From contig JAEPMI010000006.1 in the NCBI GenBank assembly GCA_017644045.1, positions 212,980 through 276,979 on the forward strand: DNA of 64,000 nt, given 5' to 3'. Below, piece by piece: positions 49,801 to 59,500 of this stretch. A program made the position numbers and the translations under genes. The notes under the pieces are model-generated. The model ran no database searches. It was not told where the DNA came from and saw nothing but the letters and a program-made list of their open reading frames with translations. This DNA is from Deltaproteobacteria bacterium. GTDB taxonomy: Bacteria; Myxococcota_A; Polyangia; Polyangiales; Houyiibacteriaceae. The stretch's first letter is position 1; the number at the start of each line of letters is the position of its first letter.

Positions 49801-50994
49801 CTATTCCACGCGGCTCAGCCGGTAGGGGTAAGTCACCCGCGTCGCCCCCGCTTCCCCGATCGGGAAGCGCGTATGCCTCACGACATCCATGACGCACTGC
49901 TCGGTCTCTGGGTGTTCGAGCGTGCTTCGCAGCAAGGTGAGATTCGAAACCACGCCCGATTCGTCGAAGGAGAATCTCACCACTACCGTGCCTTCGCGGC
50001 CCTCCTGCAGGGCACCCCGCTCGTAGCATCGGCGCACGCAGTCGTAGCTGCTGTGGGCAGCTTGTCGGATGTTCTCGCGGCTCCCTCCGCGGATCTCCAC
50101 AGTCCTTTGGCGCGGCGTGCCACACCGGGAGAGTTCGTTGTCTGCGCTCCGCGCCATGAGGTCGTCGAGCGGGTTGTTGGAAACCGGTTCAGTCGGCTCC
50201 TCACGAGCCTCCGACTGGGTCGACGCGTGGGCCCACCGCACGAACTGCTGAGACTGCCGGGCAGAGAGGCCAAAGACGCGCATCAGCAGGCCGGCCAGGC
50301 CGCTCTCGGTGAGACCGTCCTCTCCGGGCCAGCCGACGCAACGGGCCATGTGCACGGTCGGTCCGCGCTCCCATGCTCGGAGACGGTCGAGGTGTTCGAC
50401 CTCTCCTTGCGGACATGCACGGTAGATGGAGATGGCCCACCCCGTGCGACGAGGCAGCTCTACCATGCCTGCGGCGAGCTGACCGACGAAGGCACGGGCA
50501 GCGGGACGCGTCCAGCCGTTGCGGCTCAACTCCCGGACAAGGGCCCGCCCATCGTCGATGCCTTGGTAGGGCTGATCACGTCGGGTCTCGGTCGTCGCTG
50601 CGATGATGGATTCGCACTCCTCGACCCGTGTCCCTGGAAGTAAGAGGTGACAGTTGCTCAGATCGGCCTCGTTTGCGGTCTCGCCGAAGATCAGTTTGGT
50701 GACCGCAGGATCTACCCGGCCATCAAGCCGTTCCTCGAACCAAGCGGTCTGCGCTACGAAGTTGGTCAGCTCGTGCTGTTCCCGGAGGCCACCGAAGAGC
50801 ACAGTCATCAATGGGCTACCTCGCCTGAGGTGCGTCTGCCGCCAGAGGTACTCGCGAAGTCGGACCTCGAGGTCTTGTGCCGTGCGTCGCTCCATTCGCC
50901 CATAGCGCACCAAGCCTGACCTCAGTGAAGGCTGCGCGATCGCTGCCGCGGGCAGGAGAAACCCACAGACGAGAGCAAGAACGAGCTGACGCAC
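49801..50994 (-). CDS. Exported protein with AgmX/PglI-type TonB-like C-terminal domain
   Basis: A 397-aa protein with GTG start at 50994. Signal peptide MRQLVLALVCGFLLPAAAIA. The C-terminal ~100 residues carry the AgmX/PglI pattern common in myxobacteria: CVRRCYERGALQEGREGTVV, RFSFDESGVVSNLTLLRSTL and CVMDVVRHTRFPIGEAGATR with a final YPYRLSRVE. The central region is unrecognised. Such domains act in the periplasm in envelope or motility complexes. Its presence is the best taxonomic hint in the window. It is divergent from the 51176 operon. Confidence 0.75.
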   Translation of the reverse strand: MRQLVLALVCGFLLPAAAIAQPSLRSGLVRYGRMERRTAQDLEVRLREYLWRQTHLRRGSPLMTVLFGGLREQHELTNFVAQTAWFEERLDGRVDPAVTKLIFGETANEADLSNCHLLLPGTRVEECESIIAATTETRRDQPYQGIDDGRALVRELSRNGWTRPAARAFVGQLAAGMVELPRRTGWAISIYRACPQGEVEHLDRLRAWERGPTVHMARCVGWPGEDGLTESGLAGLLMRVFGLSARQSQQFVRWAHASTQSEAREEPTEPVSNNPLDDLMARSADNELSRCGTPRQRTVEIRGGSRENIRQAAHSSYDCVRRCYERGALQEGREGTVVVRFSFDESGVVSNLTLLRSTLEHPETEQCVMDVVRHTRFPIGEAGATRVTYPYRLSRVE

Positions 50995-51144
50995 TACTCA
51001 AGTCTAACATCACCGACGTTCACCCTCCGACGTGGAGGTTGCAACTCCCGACAGCGCGGGCATCCTCGACGACAAGACTCGCCGCGTCACGCCTGGGACG
51101 TCCCGGGTCTCCACCAGGTGGGAAGGGCATGTTTCGGACAAGCG

Positions 51145-51154
51145 GTGACGTCAC
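51145..51154. promoter_or_regulatory. Palindrome upstream of the 51176-57770 operon
   Basis: GTGACGTCAC is a perfect 10-bp palindrome, 21 bp before the first ATG of the operon, inside a 181-bp divergent intergenic region. A dimeric regulator site is possible. A TAGACT (51163-51168) could be a -10 but no matching -35 was seen. Confidence 0.3.
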
Positions 51155-51175
51155 ACCGGCGGTTAGACTGCCAAT

Positions 51176-52279
51176 ATGTGCGCGATCGTCTTCCGAGAGC
51201 ACCCTCCAGGCCCGGTAATCTGGAAGAACCGGGGCCTCGTCGAATCGCTGCTGCCCGCCGCTGCTCATTGGCTCGAGCATGGCGGCTTCGGTGAAGAGTG
51301 GCGTGCGCAGGCACTCTGGGAGCACCGCGTCGCAAGAGCGATGTCTCTCCGAGCAGGCGTCTTCGCCGAGTTCCTTGCCGACGTGGGCGACCTCGTACGC
51401 TGCGTCCACCTCGCCCTCGAGGGTGCCGACCCTGTCATCGCGAGTCTCCAGTCACCTCCCACCTTCGAAGGAGCGCTGCTGGAAGCACGAGCGGCTCGGC
51501 TACTGGTCGAAGCAGGACTGCCATTCTGCTTCGTTCCAGAGCCGAACGACGCACGGTCGCACGACATCCATGTCCCAGCTTCGGAGGGTGCCTTCAACTT
51601 GGAGGTCAAGGGCGTACTGCTCGCGGACCGCGTCGCCGTCGCGCGAGAGCTCTCCCACTGGGCCATCACGAACCTCCCCCTCAGAGACCTTGGAGTCGCG
51701 ATGGAGTTTCTCTGGAACGGGCCCGAGGTTGATGAGCTCGATCTGGGAGGAACCATTCCATGGGAGACCATACGGGGCTTGGGTTCCAAGGCGCGCCCGA
51801 TCCTCGAGGCGGCCCTTCGAGAACCTATCGAGGACGCACGGAGGCTGCGCCTGGCAGGGCTCGGCTCCGTGCTTCTGCGACCCCTTTCTCAGGAGGAGGT
51901 GACCGAGGGGCGGGTCTGCTGGATTCAGTACACGCTCGAACCGTCGACACCGCATCGACTACGGCGCGCTCTCTCCCGGGCGACGAAGCAGCTTCCTACT
52001 GATGTTCCCGGGGTCATTCTCCTCGCCACCAACCCAAACCTGTACGACGACGCCACTTGTACCGCCGCGGTCGAAGAGTGGTTTCATGGCCCCGACAGCT
52101 CCAAGCGGCGGCATGTTGTGGCGGTGCTGGTCCTGCTGACCGCGCACCTCAACGAAGGAGTGATTGAGCGGCCGGTCGTGATCCGCAACCCCGACACTTG
52201 GGGCCCAGTGCCCGCCTTCCTCTCGAGGCTTGGCCCGAGAGCGATCACCGCCGAGCCTGAGCCAGAACGTGCACGGTAA
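51176..52279 (+). CDS. PD-(D/E)XK nuclease-like protein heading a candidate defence operon
   Basis: A 367-aa protein. The middle has a restriction-endonuclease-fold pattern: FEGALLEARAARLLVEAG (E103), then SHDIHV (D130) and FNLEVKG (E143-x-K145). The N-terminal ~95 residues are helical, and the C-terminal third (CWIQYTLEPSTPHRLRRALS) is alpha/beta. No named family recognised. It is followed after 30 bp by the 52310 gene, and the next two genes overlap. It could be the DNA-cutting component of the operon. Confidence 0.6.
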   Translation: MCAIVFREHPPGPVIWKNRGLVESLLPAAAHWLEHGGFGEEWRAQALWEHRVARAMSLRAGVFAEFLADVGDLVRCVHLALEGADPVIASLQSPPTFEGALLEARAARLLVEAGLPFCFVPEPNDARSHDIHVPASEGAFNLEVKGVLLADRVAVARELSHWAITNLPLRDLGVAMEFLWNGPEVDELDLGGTIPWETIRGLGSKARPILEAALREPIEDARRLRLAGLGSVLLRPLSQEEVTEGRVCWIQYTLEPSTPHRLRRALSRATKQLPTDVPGVILLATNPNLYDDATCTAAVEEWFHGPDSSKRRHVVAVLVLLTAHLNEGVIERPVVIRNPDTWGPVPAFLSRLGPRAITAEPEPERAR

Positions 52280-52309
52280 TCGTCCGCAGCCTGCCGTAGC
52301 ATAGAGCTC

Positions 52310-53941
52310 ATGTCTCTCGATTGGGTCGAGCCTTATGGCAATCCCACCATTGGTGTGGACCACCTGGGTATGCGGGTCGCAGGAGAGGCCGCCTACGGCC
52401 ATCTCATCGACTTCACGACAACCGTGACCTACCGGCCACGGTATCTCTCATTTCTTTGTTGGAGCCTCCGCGAGGCATGGAGCCAACACGCGCGAAGCGA
52501 GAATGAAGATGACTTCCTGGTCGACTACGACCAGTGGCGCGACCTCATCAAGCAACATGACTTCGCCTTCGGCGCCGCTAGCCTCGCGGCCGATCCGGGG
52601 ACCGCGCGAGTGGTTGGTAGCCGGGCCCTCACTCGCCTCTTGAGCCAGGGCACCGATGCAATCTCCAACACCGCCGACCACGTGCGTGGCCGCGGATCCA
52701 TCGACATCTACGCGGGCATCTTGCGGTCGCTCGAGCTGTCGGCGGGGGCCCAAGGCGTCGAGCGCGCGGTGGGGGCCGTGTCCGAAGACCTGGCTGAGCT
52801 CTTCGACGCTGTTCTTGGGCCAGAGGGCAGGGACTTGCTTCATAGCCAGGAACTCACGCTCGAGAGACTACGCGATGTTGGTCGCATAGCTGGCGTGAGC
52901 CAACTTCGACCCGCAGGTGCATCCAAAGAGGCGGTCGCCGCAGAAAGAGCTCTGCTCCGGAAGATCATCATCCCGATCGAGCGGACCCACGAACTCCAAG
53001 TGCGTCGCCGCCTTGCCTCAATCGGTGTCATCATCCGTCTCCACGAGGCCCTTGGCGGGGACGTAGACTCCGGCGACTTTCGTTCTGCGGTGCTCGACCG
53101 AGTGGTGTTGGACGAAGACCAGTCGCACCACATCCCCTTCGCCGCCGGCTATGACGAGGTACTTGGGAACTGGCGTTGGTACCAGGTGCGAGCCTATGCC
53201 GTTCACGCCCTCGAAGTTCTCCTCGCAGCCGTGCTCGCCAAGACCCGGGAGCTCGGTCGGCTGGCCGGCTCGATCGGCGCGCCAGTCGAGCGCGTGATCG
53301 CCAGCCTTCTCGTCGAGGCAGAGATGTGTGAGGACTCGCTACCATCAGACCTGCGCGGGCTGGCGAGCATGCCGGCAGAGGACTGCCTGTCTCATCTCGC
53401 GGGCCGTATTCGGAGTGGCGCCGATCGCCTGGAGATGGAACCGGACATCTCGCGGAGGATGAACCAGGCAGAGCCTGACTCGGGGGAGAGAACCGCGACG
53501 GCACTGACGCTGTATCTCATGAGCCTGGCTCGTATGCGCGTGCTACGCGAGCAGGAGGGCACCGACGCATGGTTGGGCGATGATCGTGAGGTTCACGGTC
53601 CACCCTGGCGCTTCCTCGAGCAGAGTGATGCAGCACTGGCTGGCAGGCGGTCCTGTCGAGAGCTGCTGGGCGAAGTCGTTCGGGACTTCGTCATCAGGCA
53701 GCACGTACGCAATGCCTATCGGAAGCTAGAGGCAGACCCGTCCAGTAAGGACACATCGCGGCTCGTACTCGAGGAAGGCTGCGTGCGGAGGGTTGGAGAC
53801 CTTCATTCCCCTGGCAGCTCCTACCCACGCTACGAAAACGCGGTCTCGTTCCTCACGGACCTGGGCTACCTGAACGAGGAGAGGGAGCCGACTGACGAAG
53901 GTATAGACCTGGCCGAGGAGATTGAGGGAGCGCTGTTTTGA
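52310..53941 (+). CDS. Large helical protein of unknown function in the PLD/nuclease operon
   Basis: A 543-aa protein with ATG at 52310. An N-terminal ~60 residues (YGHLIDFTTTVTYRPRYLSF) is followed by mainly helical sequence (ALEVLLAAVLAKTRELGRLA). It ends with a winged-helix-like AVSFLTDLGYLNEEREPTDE. No catalytic motif is seen. The last codons overlap the PLD gene's TTG start (TTGA), so the two are coupled. A scaffold or sensor role is conjecture. Confidence 0.6.
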   Translation: MSLDWVEPYGNPTIGVDHLGMRVAGEAAYGHLIDFTTTVTYRPRYLSFLCWSLREAWSQHARSENEDDFLVDYDQWRDLIKQHDFAFGAASLAADPGTARVVGSRALTRLLSQGTDAISNTADHVRGRGSIDIYAGILRSLELSAGAQGVERAVGAVSEDLAELFDAVLGPEGRDLLHSQELTLERLRDVGRIAGVSQLRPAGASKEAVAAERALLRKIIIPIERTHELQVRRRLASIGVIIRLHEALGGDVDSGDFRSAVLDRVVLDEDQSHHIPFAAGYDEVLGNWRWYQVRAYAVHALEVLLAAVLAKTRELGRLAGSIGAPVERVIASLLVEAEMCEDSLPSDLRGLASMPAEDCLSHLAGRIRSGADRLEMEPDISRRMNQAEPDSGERTATALTLYLMSLARMRVLREQEGTDAWLGDDREVHGPPWRFLEQSDAALAGRRSCRELLGEVVRDFVIRQHVRNAYRKLEADPSSKDTSRLVLEEGCVRRVGDLHSPGSSYPRYENAVSFLTDLGYLNEEREPTDEGIDLAEEIEGALF

Positions 53942-56526
53942 GTCTCTTGCACGGCCGTTCGGGGCGCGAGATCGCGGTCGCGCTCACCTACAACCTGGAC
54001 CTCGCGTGGTTCGAGGCGCTGGTCTACCCAGCCCTCAGGGCGCGAGGCGTGCGGCAGGTCGTCATCTTCGCGGACGCTCGTCGCGTGTCGGAGACGCTCG
54101 AAAGTCAGGGGCCCCTGCTTCATGGCGCTGGAAGCTGGTATCAGGTCGTCCCGGTCCGGCTCGCGAACGCTTTCCACCCGAAAGCACTACTGCTGACCGG
54201 TGACGATGGCGCAACGTTGCACGTTGGCACCGGGAACCTGACGGGCTCGGGCTATGGACGAAACCTCGAGGCGTTCGAATCGTGGGAGATCGAGTCGGGC
54301 GCATCCCGTGTCCATCCGTGCTTCGAACAGTTCCGGCGGTTCCTCGAGGAGCTCGTGGCCAGCGCCCTGCACGGGCTCCCTGCACGGGTTGGGGACGTAC
54401 TGGACGAGGCCTTCTCGTTTCCGGTGCTTTCCCTGCCTCCAGAGGAACCTGACGGGCGCGGGCTTGCCTGGTCGATTCCCGGCCGCTCTCCCCTGTTAGA
54501 GCAGATCACGCAGCCACCAACGCCAGCATCATCCGTCCGATGTATCGCTCCCTTCTTCGATGCGGATGGGCATGGCGCGTTGCAGCTCCTCACCCGTCTC
54601 CGGGCGTCGAGTGCGGCCCTGATCACGGACGAATCGACGACCACGCTGAGAGCGGCCGCGCTCGAGCGCCTCGAGGCGGCAGGCGCAACCGTCCGGTTGC
54701 TCGCCAGGGACGCGGATGCTCATCGACCGCTGCACGCCAAGCTGTTTCACGCCCGCGGAGAGGGCTGGGAGCTGGGATATGTGGGCAGTGCGAACCTCTC
54801 GAGGGCTGGTTGGCTGGGCCACAACGTCGAGCTGGGAGTACTTCGTTCAGGCGCTGCGGGGGCAAGGGTCGGCGAGCTCTTGGATGGCTTGGAGGTCCGT
54901 GAACTGACGCCAACCGACAGAAGCGACTGGCTCCAGAGTCCCTTGCCTGAGAACGACGCTGGTGCCTCGACTGGGCCAGCGGTCCTCGATGCACGATTCG
55001 ACACCGATCGCCACGTCGTGGCGAACCACGAGGGAACCGTCGCTGGTGTCGAAGTCGTGCTTGCCGGGCGAAGCGTCGGTGTAGACGAAACAGAAGCCCG
55101 GCACGGGCGTCTCACCGTCCAACTGGAGCGACCGGCCAGGGGTACGGGGGTCGTGCTCATCCGCGCGTTCGACGACCGGGAGGTCGGTCCGTGGGCACTC
55201 GTTGCTGATCCGATGGCCTTGGCAGAGCGCGCCGAACGTGGACGAGCTGCGGCAGATGCTGTCGAGCGGATGGCTTTTGCCGAGTACGACCCCTCAGAGA
55301 TGGAGCGGCTGTTTCAGGTGCTCACACGCATCTACCGCGACCGCGAACCAGCTCGTGAAACGCCCCGCAAGGAGGATACGGAGGGGCAAGGGACGGACCG
55401 CAAGCATCGATTCGTTCGGGTGTCCGAAGACGACTTCACCAGCGATGGCAGCTCGTCGCTGATCGCGGCCACCAAGATGCGCCTCCGTCTGGTTCCGACG
55501 CGCCTCATGGAGTCCCTTCTCTTTGGCGGGAAGGAAGAGCTCGACAGCGACCAGGGGGAGGGAGAAAGCGGCGACGTCGACACGGAAGTCGAGACGAGCC
55601 CCGAGTCTGATGAGGGGTCAGCCGAAACGCCACGGCCTCGAGGCACGCGAGCGACACGTGACCGACTCGCGAGAGACACCGACCGGCTCCACGAGACTTA
55701 CTTCCAGAACGCCTTCGCGGGACTACGCAACTCCAGACGACTGCTCGAGGACCTGATGGTGCTCACCGCGCCCCTTCACCTTCTGGCCAGACGAGGCGAG
55801 ATGGGGTCTCGGCACTTTCTCATCCGCCTCGCCACCGTACTGCGTCGCTTCTTGGGTAGCGGACGTGCCCCTTTGGCTCGCTCCGTGGCCATGATGGATG
55901 AAGAGGAGCGCGCGGTGTTCTGGCGAGAGAGCCCCGCCGCGCTCCAGCTCCATCTGCTCACGTACAATTCGCTCCTCGCGCTCGTGGCGAACCACGACCC
56001 TTCGGAGAGCAAGGTGCCAGCGGAGCGCGCCGTGTTGTGGCTCGGTCGGCTGCTCCGCACGATGCCGGAGGATGTCAGAGAAGGACTGGCTGAACGGGCT
56101 CGGCGTCGTGCTCCTGCGCTCACCCGAGGCATATTCTGGCTCGGCGGAACCTGGCCGAGTCATGTGGATCGCATGCCGTTTCCGGACTTCGTGGAACGCA
56201 CGGTCCGCAACGCGAAGCTGCTCGAGGACCTTGCCAGTCACCTACGACCACTGACCACCGATCCGCGCGTCACGGCTCGCGGCTCCGACTTGGACGTAGT
56301 TCACGTAGACGGGCTCGACCTCTACCCAGGCTTCACCGAGGAAGACGATCACAACCGGGTTCTCGCTCACGTGGCCACAGATCCTTTCTGCTCCCCGGAG
56401 CCGTTCGAGTGGCAGCGAAAGATGCAGCGCCCGGCACCAGAAAGCACGCTCGACCTCGAGGCCGTGGCGAAGCTCCTGCCGAACGACCAGGAAGACGCCA
56501 TCAGCTTGCTCCTCCAACTCTCATGA
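53938..56526 (+). CDS. Phospholipase D-superfamily protein with two HxK motifs
   Basis: An 862-aa protein. The TTG start at 53938 is inside the preceding stop region. Two PLD-type motifs: NAFHPKALLL with GTGNLTGSGY (H80, K82, N100) and RPLHAKLFHA with GSANLSRAGW (near H267, K269). This gives the paired active site needed for phosphodiester cleavage. The C-terminal ~450 residues include an acidic linker (DSDQGEGESGDVDTEVETSP) and a helical region. PLD nucleases occur in several antiphage systems; no helicase domain is present here. It is coupled by ATGA to the HsdR-N-like gene. Confidence 0.8.
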   Translation: MSLLHGRSGREIAVALTYNLDLAWFEALVYPALRARGVRQVVIFADARRVSETLESQGPLLHGAGSWYQVVPVRLANAFHPKALLLTGDDGATLHVGTGNLTGSGYGRNLEAFESWEIESGASRVHPCFEQFRRFLEELVASALHGLPARVGDVLDEAFSFPVLSLPPEEPDGRGLAWSIPGRSPLLEQITQPPTPASSVRCIAPFFDADGHGALQLLTRLRASSAALITDESTTTLRAAALERLEAAGATVRLLARDADAHRPLHAKLFHARGEGWELGYVGSANLSRAGWLGHNVELGVLRSGAAGARVGELLDGLEVRELTPTDRSDWLQSPLPENDAGASTGPAVLDARFDTDRHVVANHEGTVAGVEVVLAGRSVGVDETEARHGRLTVQLERPARGTGVVLIRAFDDREVGPWALVADPMALAERAERGRAAADAVERMAFAEYDPSEMERLFQVLTRIYRDREPARETPRKEDTEGQGTDRKHRFVRVSEDDFTSDGSSSLIAATKMRLRLVPTRLMESLLFGGKEELDSDQGEGESGDVDTEVETSPESDEGSAETPRPRGTRATRDRLARDTDRLHETYFQNAFAGLRNSRRLLEDLMVLTAPLHLLARRGEMGSRHFLIRLATVLRRFLGSGRAPLARSVAMMDEEERAVFWRESPAALQLHLLTYNSLLALVANHDPSESKVPAERAVLWLGRLLRTMPEDVREGLAERARRRAPALTRGIFWLGGTWPSHVDRMPFPDFVERTVRNAKLLEDLASHLRPLTTDPRVTARGSDLDVVHVDGLDLYPGFTEEDDHNRVLAHVATDPFCSPEPFEWQRKMQRPAPESTLDLEAVAKLLPNDQEDAISLLLQLS

Positions 56527-57770
56527 CCCGCCATCCTAGCGATGCTCCCGCGTCGTTTGCGATGGACGACTGGCTACCCCTGACGCGATTCATTCGCGCC
56601 GGGCGCGAAGTGGTGTTCGACCCATGCCGAAAACTGCTGGTCCCGGCCACCCCGGAGGAGCTGGTTCGGCAGTGCTTCGTGCAATACCTCCAGCAGGCAC
56701 TGGGGTACCCCATTGCGAACCTCCTGACCGAGGAGCATCTGAGTCGCTGGGGAAAGGCTCGCAGCCGACGGCGCGCAGACATCATCGCGGTGCTGCATGA
56801 GCACACCGATGAGGGTCACTGGATGCCCACGCCTCTCCTCGTCGTGGAGTGCAAGGCGCCCAAGGTGTCCCTTCTAGACGACCATCTCGATCAACTTCTG
56901 GCGTACGACGACATCGTCGAGACCGAGACCGGCCTGGTCGTTCTGACCAACGGGCTCGTCACTCACTGGTACGACCGTTTCACCGAAGAGCTCACCATCC
57001 TCGAGCAGCCTGTCCGCTTCCGCGACGCGCTCGACACGGCGGCGCGGACCCCGATTCCGCCCTCCCCGCCGCAACCACGGCCGCCGTTCGGGATGCCTAC
57101 CGATGCCACCCGAGAACTCTTCTTGACCGCCGGAGTGGTTGGTCGAGGCTCCAGCCCAAGTCGGTACGAGGAGCTCTTCAACCTCGCTGGCCTGTTTCAC
57201 CTGGAACCCGAGCCGCCGCCCTACGAAGGCGCGTTTCGGGGTCATGCGTTCCTCGAGTGTGGGGACCGGGTCACTGGATTCGGCAATGCGGCAGGTGGTC
57301 GGTGGGACGGCTTCTATCGGTACTTCCACATCCGGTCGCCCGATGGGGAGTCCCAGGTGGTCAGCATCTCCGTGCTCGGGAAGATGCTGACGCGAGATGA
57401 CCCGCGGTTCGGGAACACTTCGGGACACACCATGCTGGTCGTCGCGGTCGACGACTTCGATCGTCGCCACAACTCGCTACAGCTCGATCTCGACCGCTTC
57501 AGCCTGCGAGAAGGTGACCGCGTGCGGATCTGGCACGACGGGCGACTCACGCGCGGAAAGCGCGGCGCTGCCAAGCGGGCCGATGTGGTCGAGTTCGTCG
57601 CGCAGCACGCCCCTCATCTCGTGAGCGATGGGACGGTGCAGCTCGGCAGCTTCCCAGCGGATCGGCTGGCCACATGGGCCGATGTGCAGCCTCTCGTGGA
57701 GAACCTAATCGAGTACGCTCTGGTTCGCGACCGGTTCAGAAACGAGCCATTGGGACAGCACCGGCAGTAG
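56523..57770 (+). CDS. HsdR N-terminal (HSDR_N_2)-like nuclease
   Basis: A 415-aa protein starting by ATGA overlap at 56523. The N-terminal nuclease domain matches type I restriction subunit N-termini: PEELVRQCFVQYLQ (E46), RRRADIIAVL (D86), LLVVECKAP (E109-x-K111) and the QLLAYDD helix (Q124). The rest (~200-415) is a separate unknown domain with beta-rich FRGHAFLECGDRVTGFGNAA. There is no helicase motor. It probably provides DNA cleavage for the PLD operon. Confidence 0.78.
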   Translation: MTRHPSDAPASFAMDDWLPLTRFIRAGREVVFDPCRKLLVPATPEELVRQCFVQYLQQALGYPIANLLTEEHLSRWGKARSRRRADIIAVLHEHTDEGHWMPTPLLVVECKAPKVSLLDDHLDQLLAYDDIVETETGLVVLTNGLVTHWYDRFTEELTILEQPVRFRDALDTAARTPIPPSPPQPRPPFGMPTDATRELFLTAGVVGRGSSPSRYEELFNLAGLFHLEPEPPPYEGAFRGHAFLECGDRVTGFGNAAGGRWDGFYRYFHIRSPDGESQVVSISVLGKMLTRDDPRFGNTSGHTMLVVAVDDFDRRHNSLQLDLDRFSLREGDRVRIWHDGRLTRGKRGAAKRADVVEFVAQHAPHLVSDGTVQLGSFPADRLATWADVQPLVENLIEYALVRDRFRNEPLGQHRQ

Positions 57771-57830
57771 CCTCGCTAGTCCTCCGATGAGGCTGTCCGC
57801 GCGGGCTCCTGTTCAGCAGGCGCAGGTAGA

Positions 57831-58643
57831 ATGGACGACGAGAATGACCAACGACCCGACAGTCCGCTCCTAGACATGGCACTCCACGTGGCTGGAGAAG
57901 AGCTCGTGGTTGCGGCTGGTCACAACTCTGGCTTCCGTCGTCACGAGGTGGGTCAAGCGCTCGCTTGGTGGTTCGCTTCGGAGCTCGTTCGCCGACACCC
58001 GCACCGGCTCCGGGTGTTCGAGACACACCCTCACGGCTACGACTGCCTCACAGTCTGCACGTGGGAACCCGACCAAGCACCGGATGGGGAATGGCGAGCG
58101 ATCGCGTACCTGAACAAGACCGGCCATATCGCAGTCTCCGTCGGCGGCGAGGACGCCGTCGACCTGAACTGGCCGGAGATTCTCGCAGCCGAGCAGCCAC
58201 GGGACTACGTCCGCCTCGTCGAGAAGTGGGCGCGACTCCCCTCCCCAGCTACGACCCCGCCCACCGTGGGCTCGAGCATCGCAAGCAGGTGCATCGCGGC
58301 GTTCCTCGCGCGAACGCTCTACCTGAGCGACCGGTGGCTTGTCCTCGGCGGAGCTACTCATGCTGCTGGAGACCCAAGCGTTCGCGACCAGCTCTTCGAA
58401 CAGGTTCCGGGCGCCGCTGCTGAGCGACGGGACAGAGACGGCGCGGACTTCTGGGGACTGCCGGAGTCTCGCTTCTGGTTCCTCGTCGACCGCACGCATG
58501 ATCGGGTGGCAGTCGCAGTCGACCAGACGAACGGACGAGTCTGGCTTCCGGGTGCGCGCCCCGAGAGTCTGATGGAGCTCTATGAAGCGGCAGAGCGGTC
58601 TGTGGACCGATTGGTCAGCAACGTGTTCCCAGCGGCGTTCTAA
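57831..58643 (+). CDS. Unknown 270-aa protein downstream of the PLD operon
   Basis: ATG at 57831, 60 bp after the nuclease gene. Sequence begins MDDENDQRPDSPLLDMALHV. It contains an early alpha/beta region (GYDCLTVCTWEPDQAPDGEW) and a C-terminal FWFLVDRTHDRVAVAVDQTN strand pair. No family recognised. It may belong to the operon or be independent; the 60-bp gap holds only a weak hairpin (AGCCTC/GAGGCT). It converges with the minus-strand operon 44 bp away. Confidence 0.6.
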   Translation: MDDENDQRPDSPLLDMALHVAGEELVVAAGHNSGFRRHEVGQALAWWFASELVRRHPHRLRVFETHPHGYDCLTVCTWEPDQAPDGEWRAIAYLNKTGHIAVSVGGEDAVDLNWPEILAAEQPRDYVRLVEKWARLPSPATTPPTVGSSIASRCIAAFLARTLYLSDRWLVLGGATHAAGDPSVRDQLFEQVPGAAAERRDRDGADFWGLPESRFWFLVDRTHDRVAVAVDQTNGRVWLPGARPESLMELYEAAERSVDRLVSNVFPAAF

Positions 58644-58687
58644 GGACCCCTCGCCGAGACATCCGCCCACCCCTGCTTCCGCTCGTG

Positions 58688-59500
58688 TCACACCGCGACA
58701 CCCCTCGCTCTCAGCGCCTTCAACTCTTCCGCCTTCAGCCCCTCGACCGGCAGCAGGAAACCGCCGGTCCGCTCGTTGCCAACCATCTCGACGCCAGCCT
58801 TACCGTCGAGCCAGAGCCGGCCGAGGAGCCAACCTACCCGCGCGTCGAGCTCGTCGTCAGTCATGCTCCGGAGCGACCGCGACGAGGTAGCCAATGCCGC
58901 CGGGTAGAGTTCTCCAACGTTTAGTTGGTTCAGCAGCGCAGTCCAAAGGCCGTGGGCTCGACGTCGCCGCATCTCCGCTTTCACCTTCTTGCTCTTGTAG
59001 TCCTTGAAGCGCCTCCGCTGCCAGATCCACAGCGCCAGCGTCGGGTGCGTTTCCACCACGTACCTGCCCGGCTTCTTCGGCCTCTCGAAGATGAGTTCGC
59101 GGCTGGGCGTTTTGTCGAACTCGCCCACGAGTGGGAGGCCGAGGATACGCCTGGTGACCACCCAGTGGCTCAACCCCGAATATGGGAGGACCGAGACGCC
59201 GGGCACCCGCTTCTTCTTTCTCTTGCCGTCCCAGCCGGTGAACTTCATCCACACGGACTCGATCTCCCGCATCGTGAGGTCGTGCTCGTTCAGCTCGCTG
59301 CTTTCGGGGTCAGCGGGCCCGGTAAGCGGCGCGTCCCAGGTGACGAGCCCGTGGAACTTGCCCAAGCGCTTGGCCAGCTTCACCGGTCCCACCCCCAGGT
59401 CAACCCCCAACGCGCCGTCTGCCTCGTCGTCATTCCCTGACGGACCGAAGCATGCGGAGCCCTTCTTCCCCGATGCTGGGTCGACACCCAGCACCCTCAT
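58688..59500 (-). CDS. DUF429-like (RNase H-fold) protein
   Basis: The ATG at 59500 overlaps the glycosyltransferase stop by ATGA; 270 aa. RNase H-like acidic motifs match the DUF429 pattern: MRVLGVDPASGKKG (D7), LVTWDAPLTGPAD, VVETHPTLALWIW and a final TDDELDARVGWLLGR. DUF429 proteins are predicted nucleases of unknown target. Being the last gene of a radical SAM/glycosyltransferase operon is unusual for the family. Confidence 0.65.
   Translation of the reverse strand: MRVLGVDPASGKKGSACFGPSGNDDEADGALGVDLGVGPVKLAKRLGKFHGLVTWDAPLTGPADPESSELNEHDLTMREIESVWMKFTGWDGKRKKKRVPGVSVLPYSGLSHWVVTRRILGLPLVGEFDKTPSRELIFERPKKPGRYVVETHPTLALWIWQRRRFKDYKSKKVKAEMRRRRAHGLWTALLNQLNVGELYPAALATSSRSLRSMTDDELDARVGWLLGRLWLDGKAGVEMVGNERTGGFLLPVEGLKAEELKALRARGVAV

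Noticed and set aside
53938-57770. Assignment of the PLD and HsdR-N genes to DISARM or to a type I restriction system
   Set aside because: The DISARM helicase and DUF1998 genes are missing, and no HsdM, HsdS or motor domain is present near the HsdR-N-like gene.
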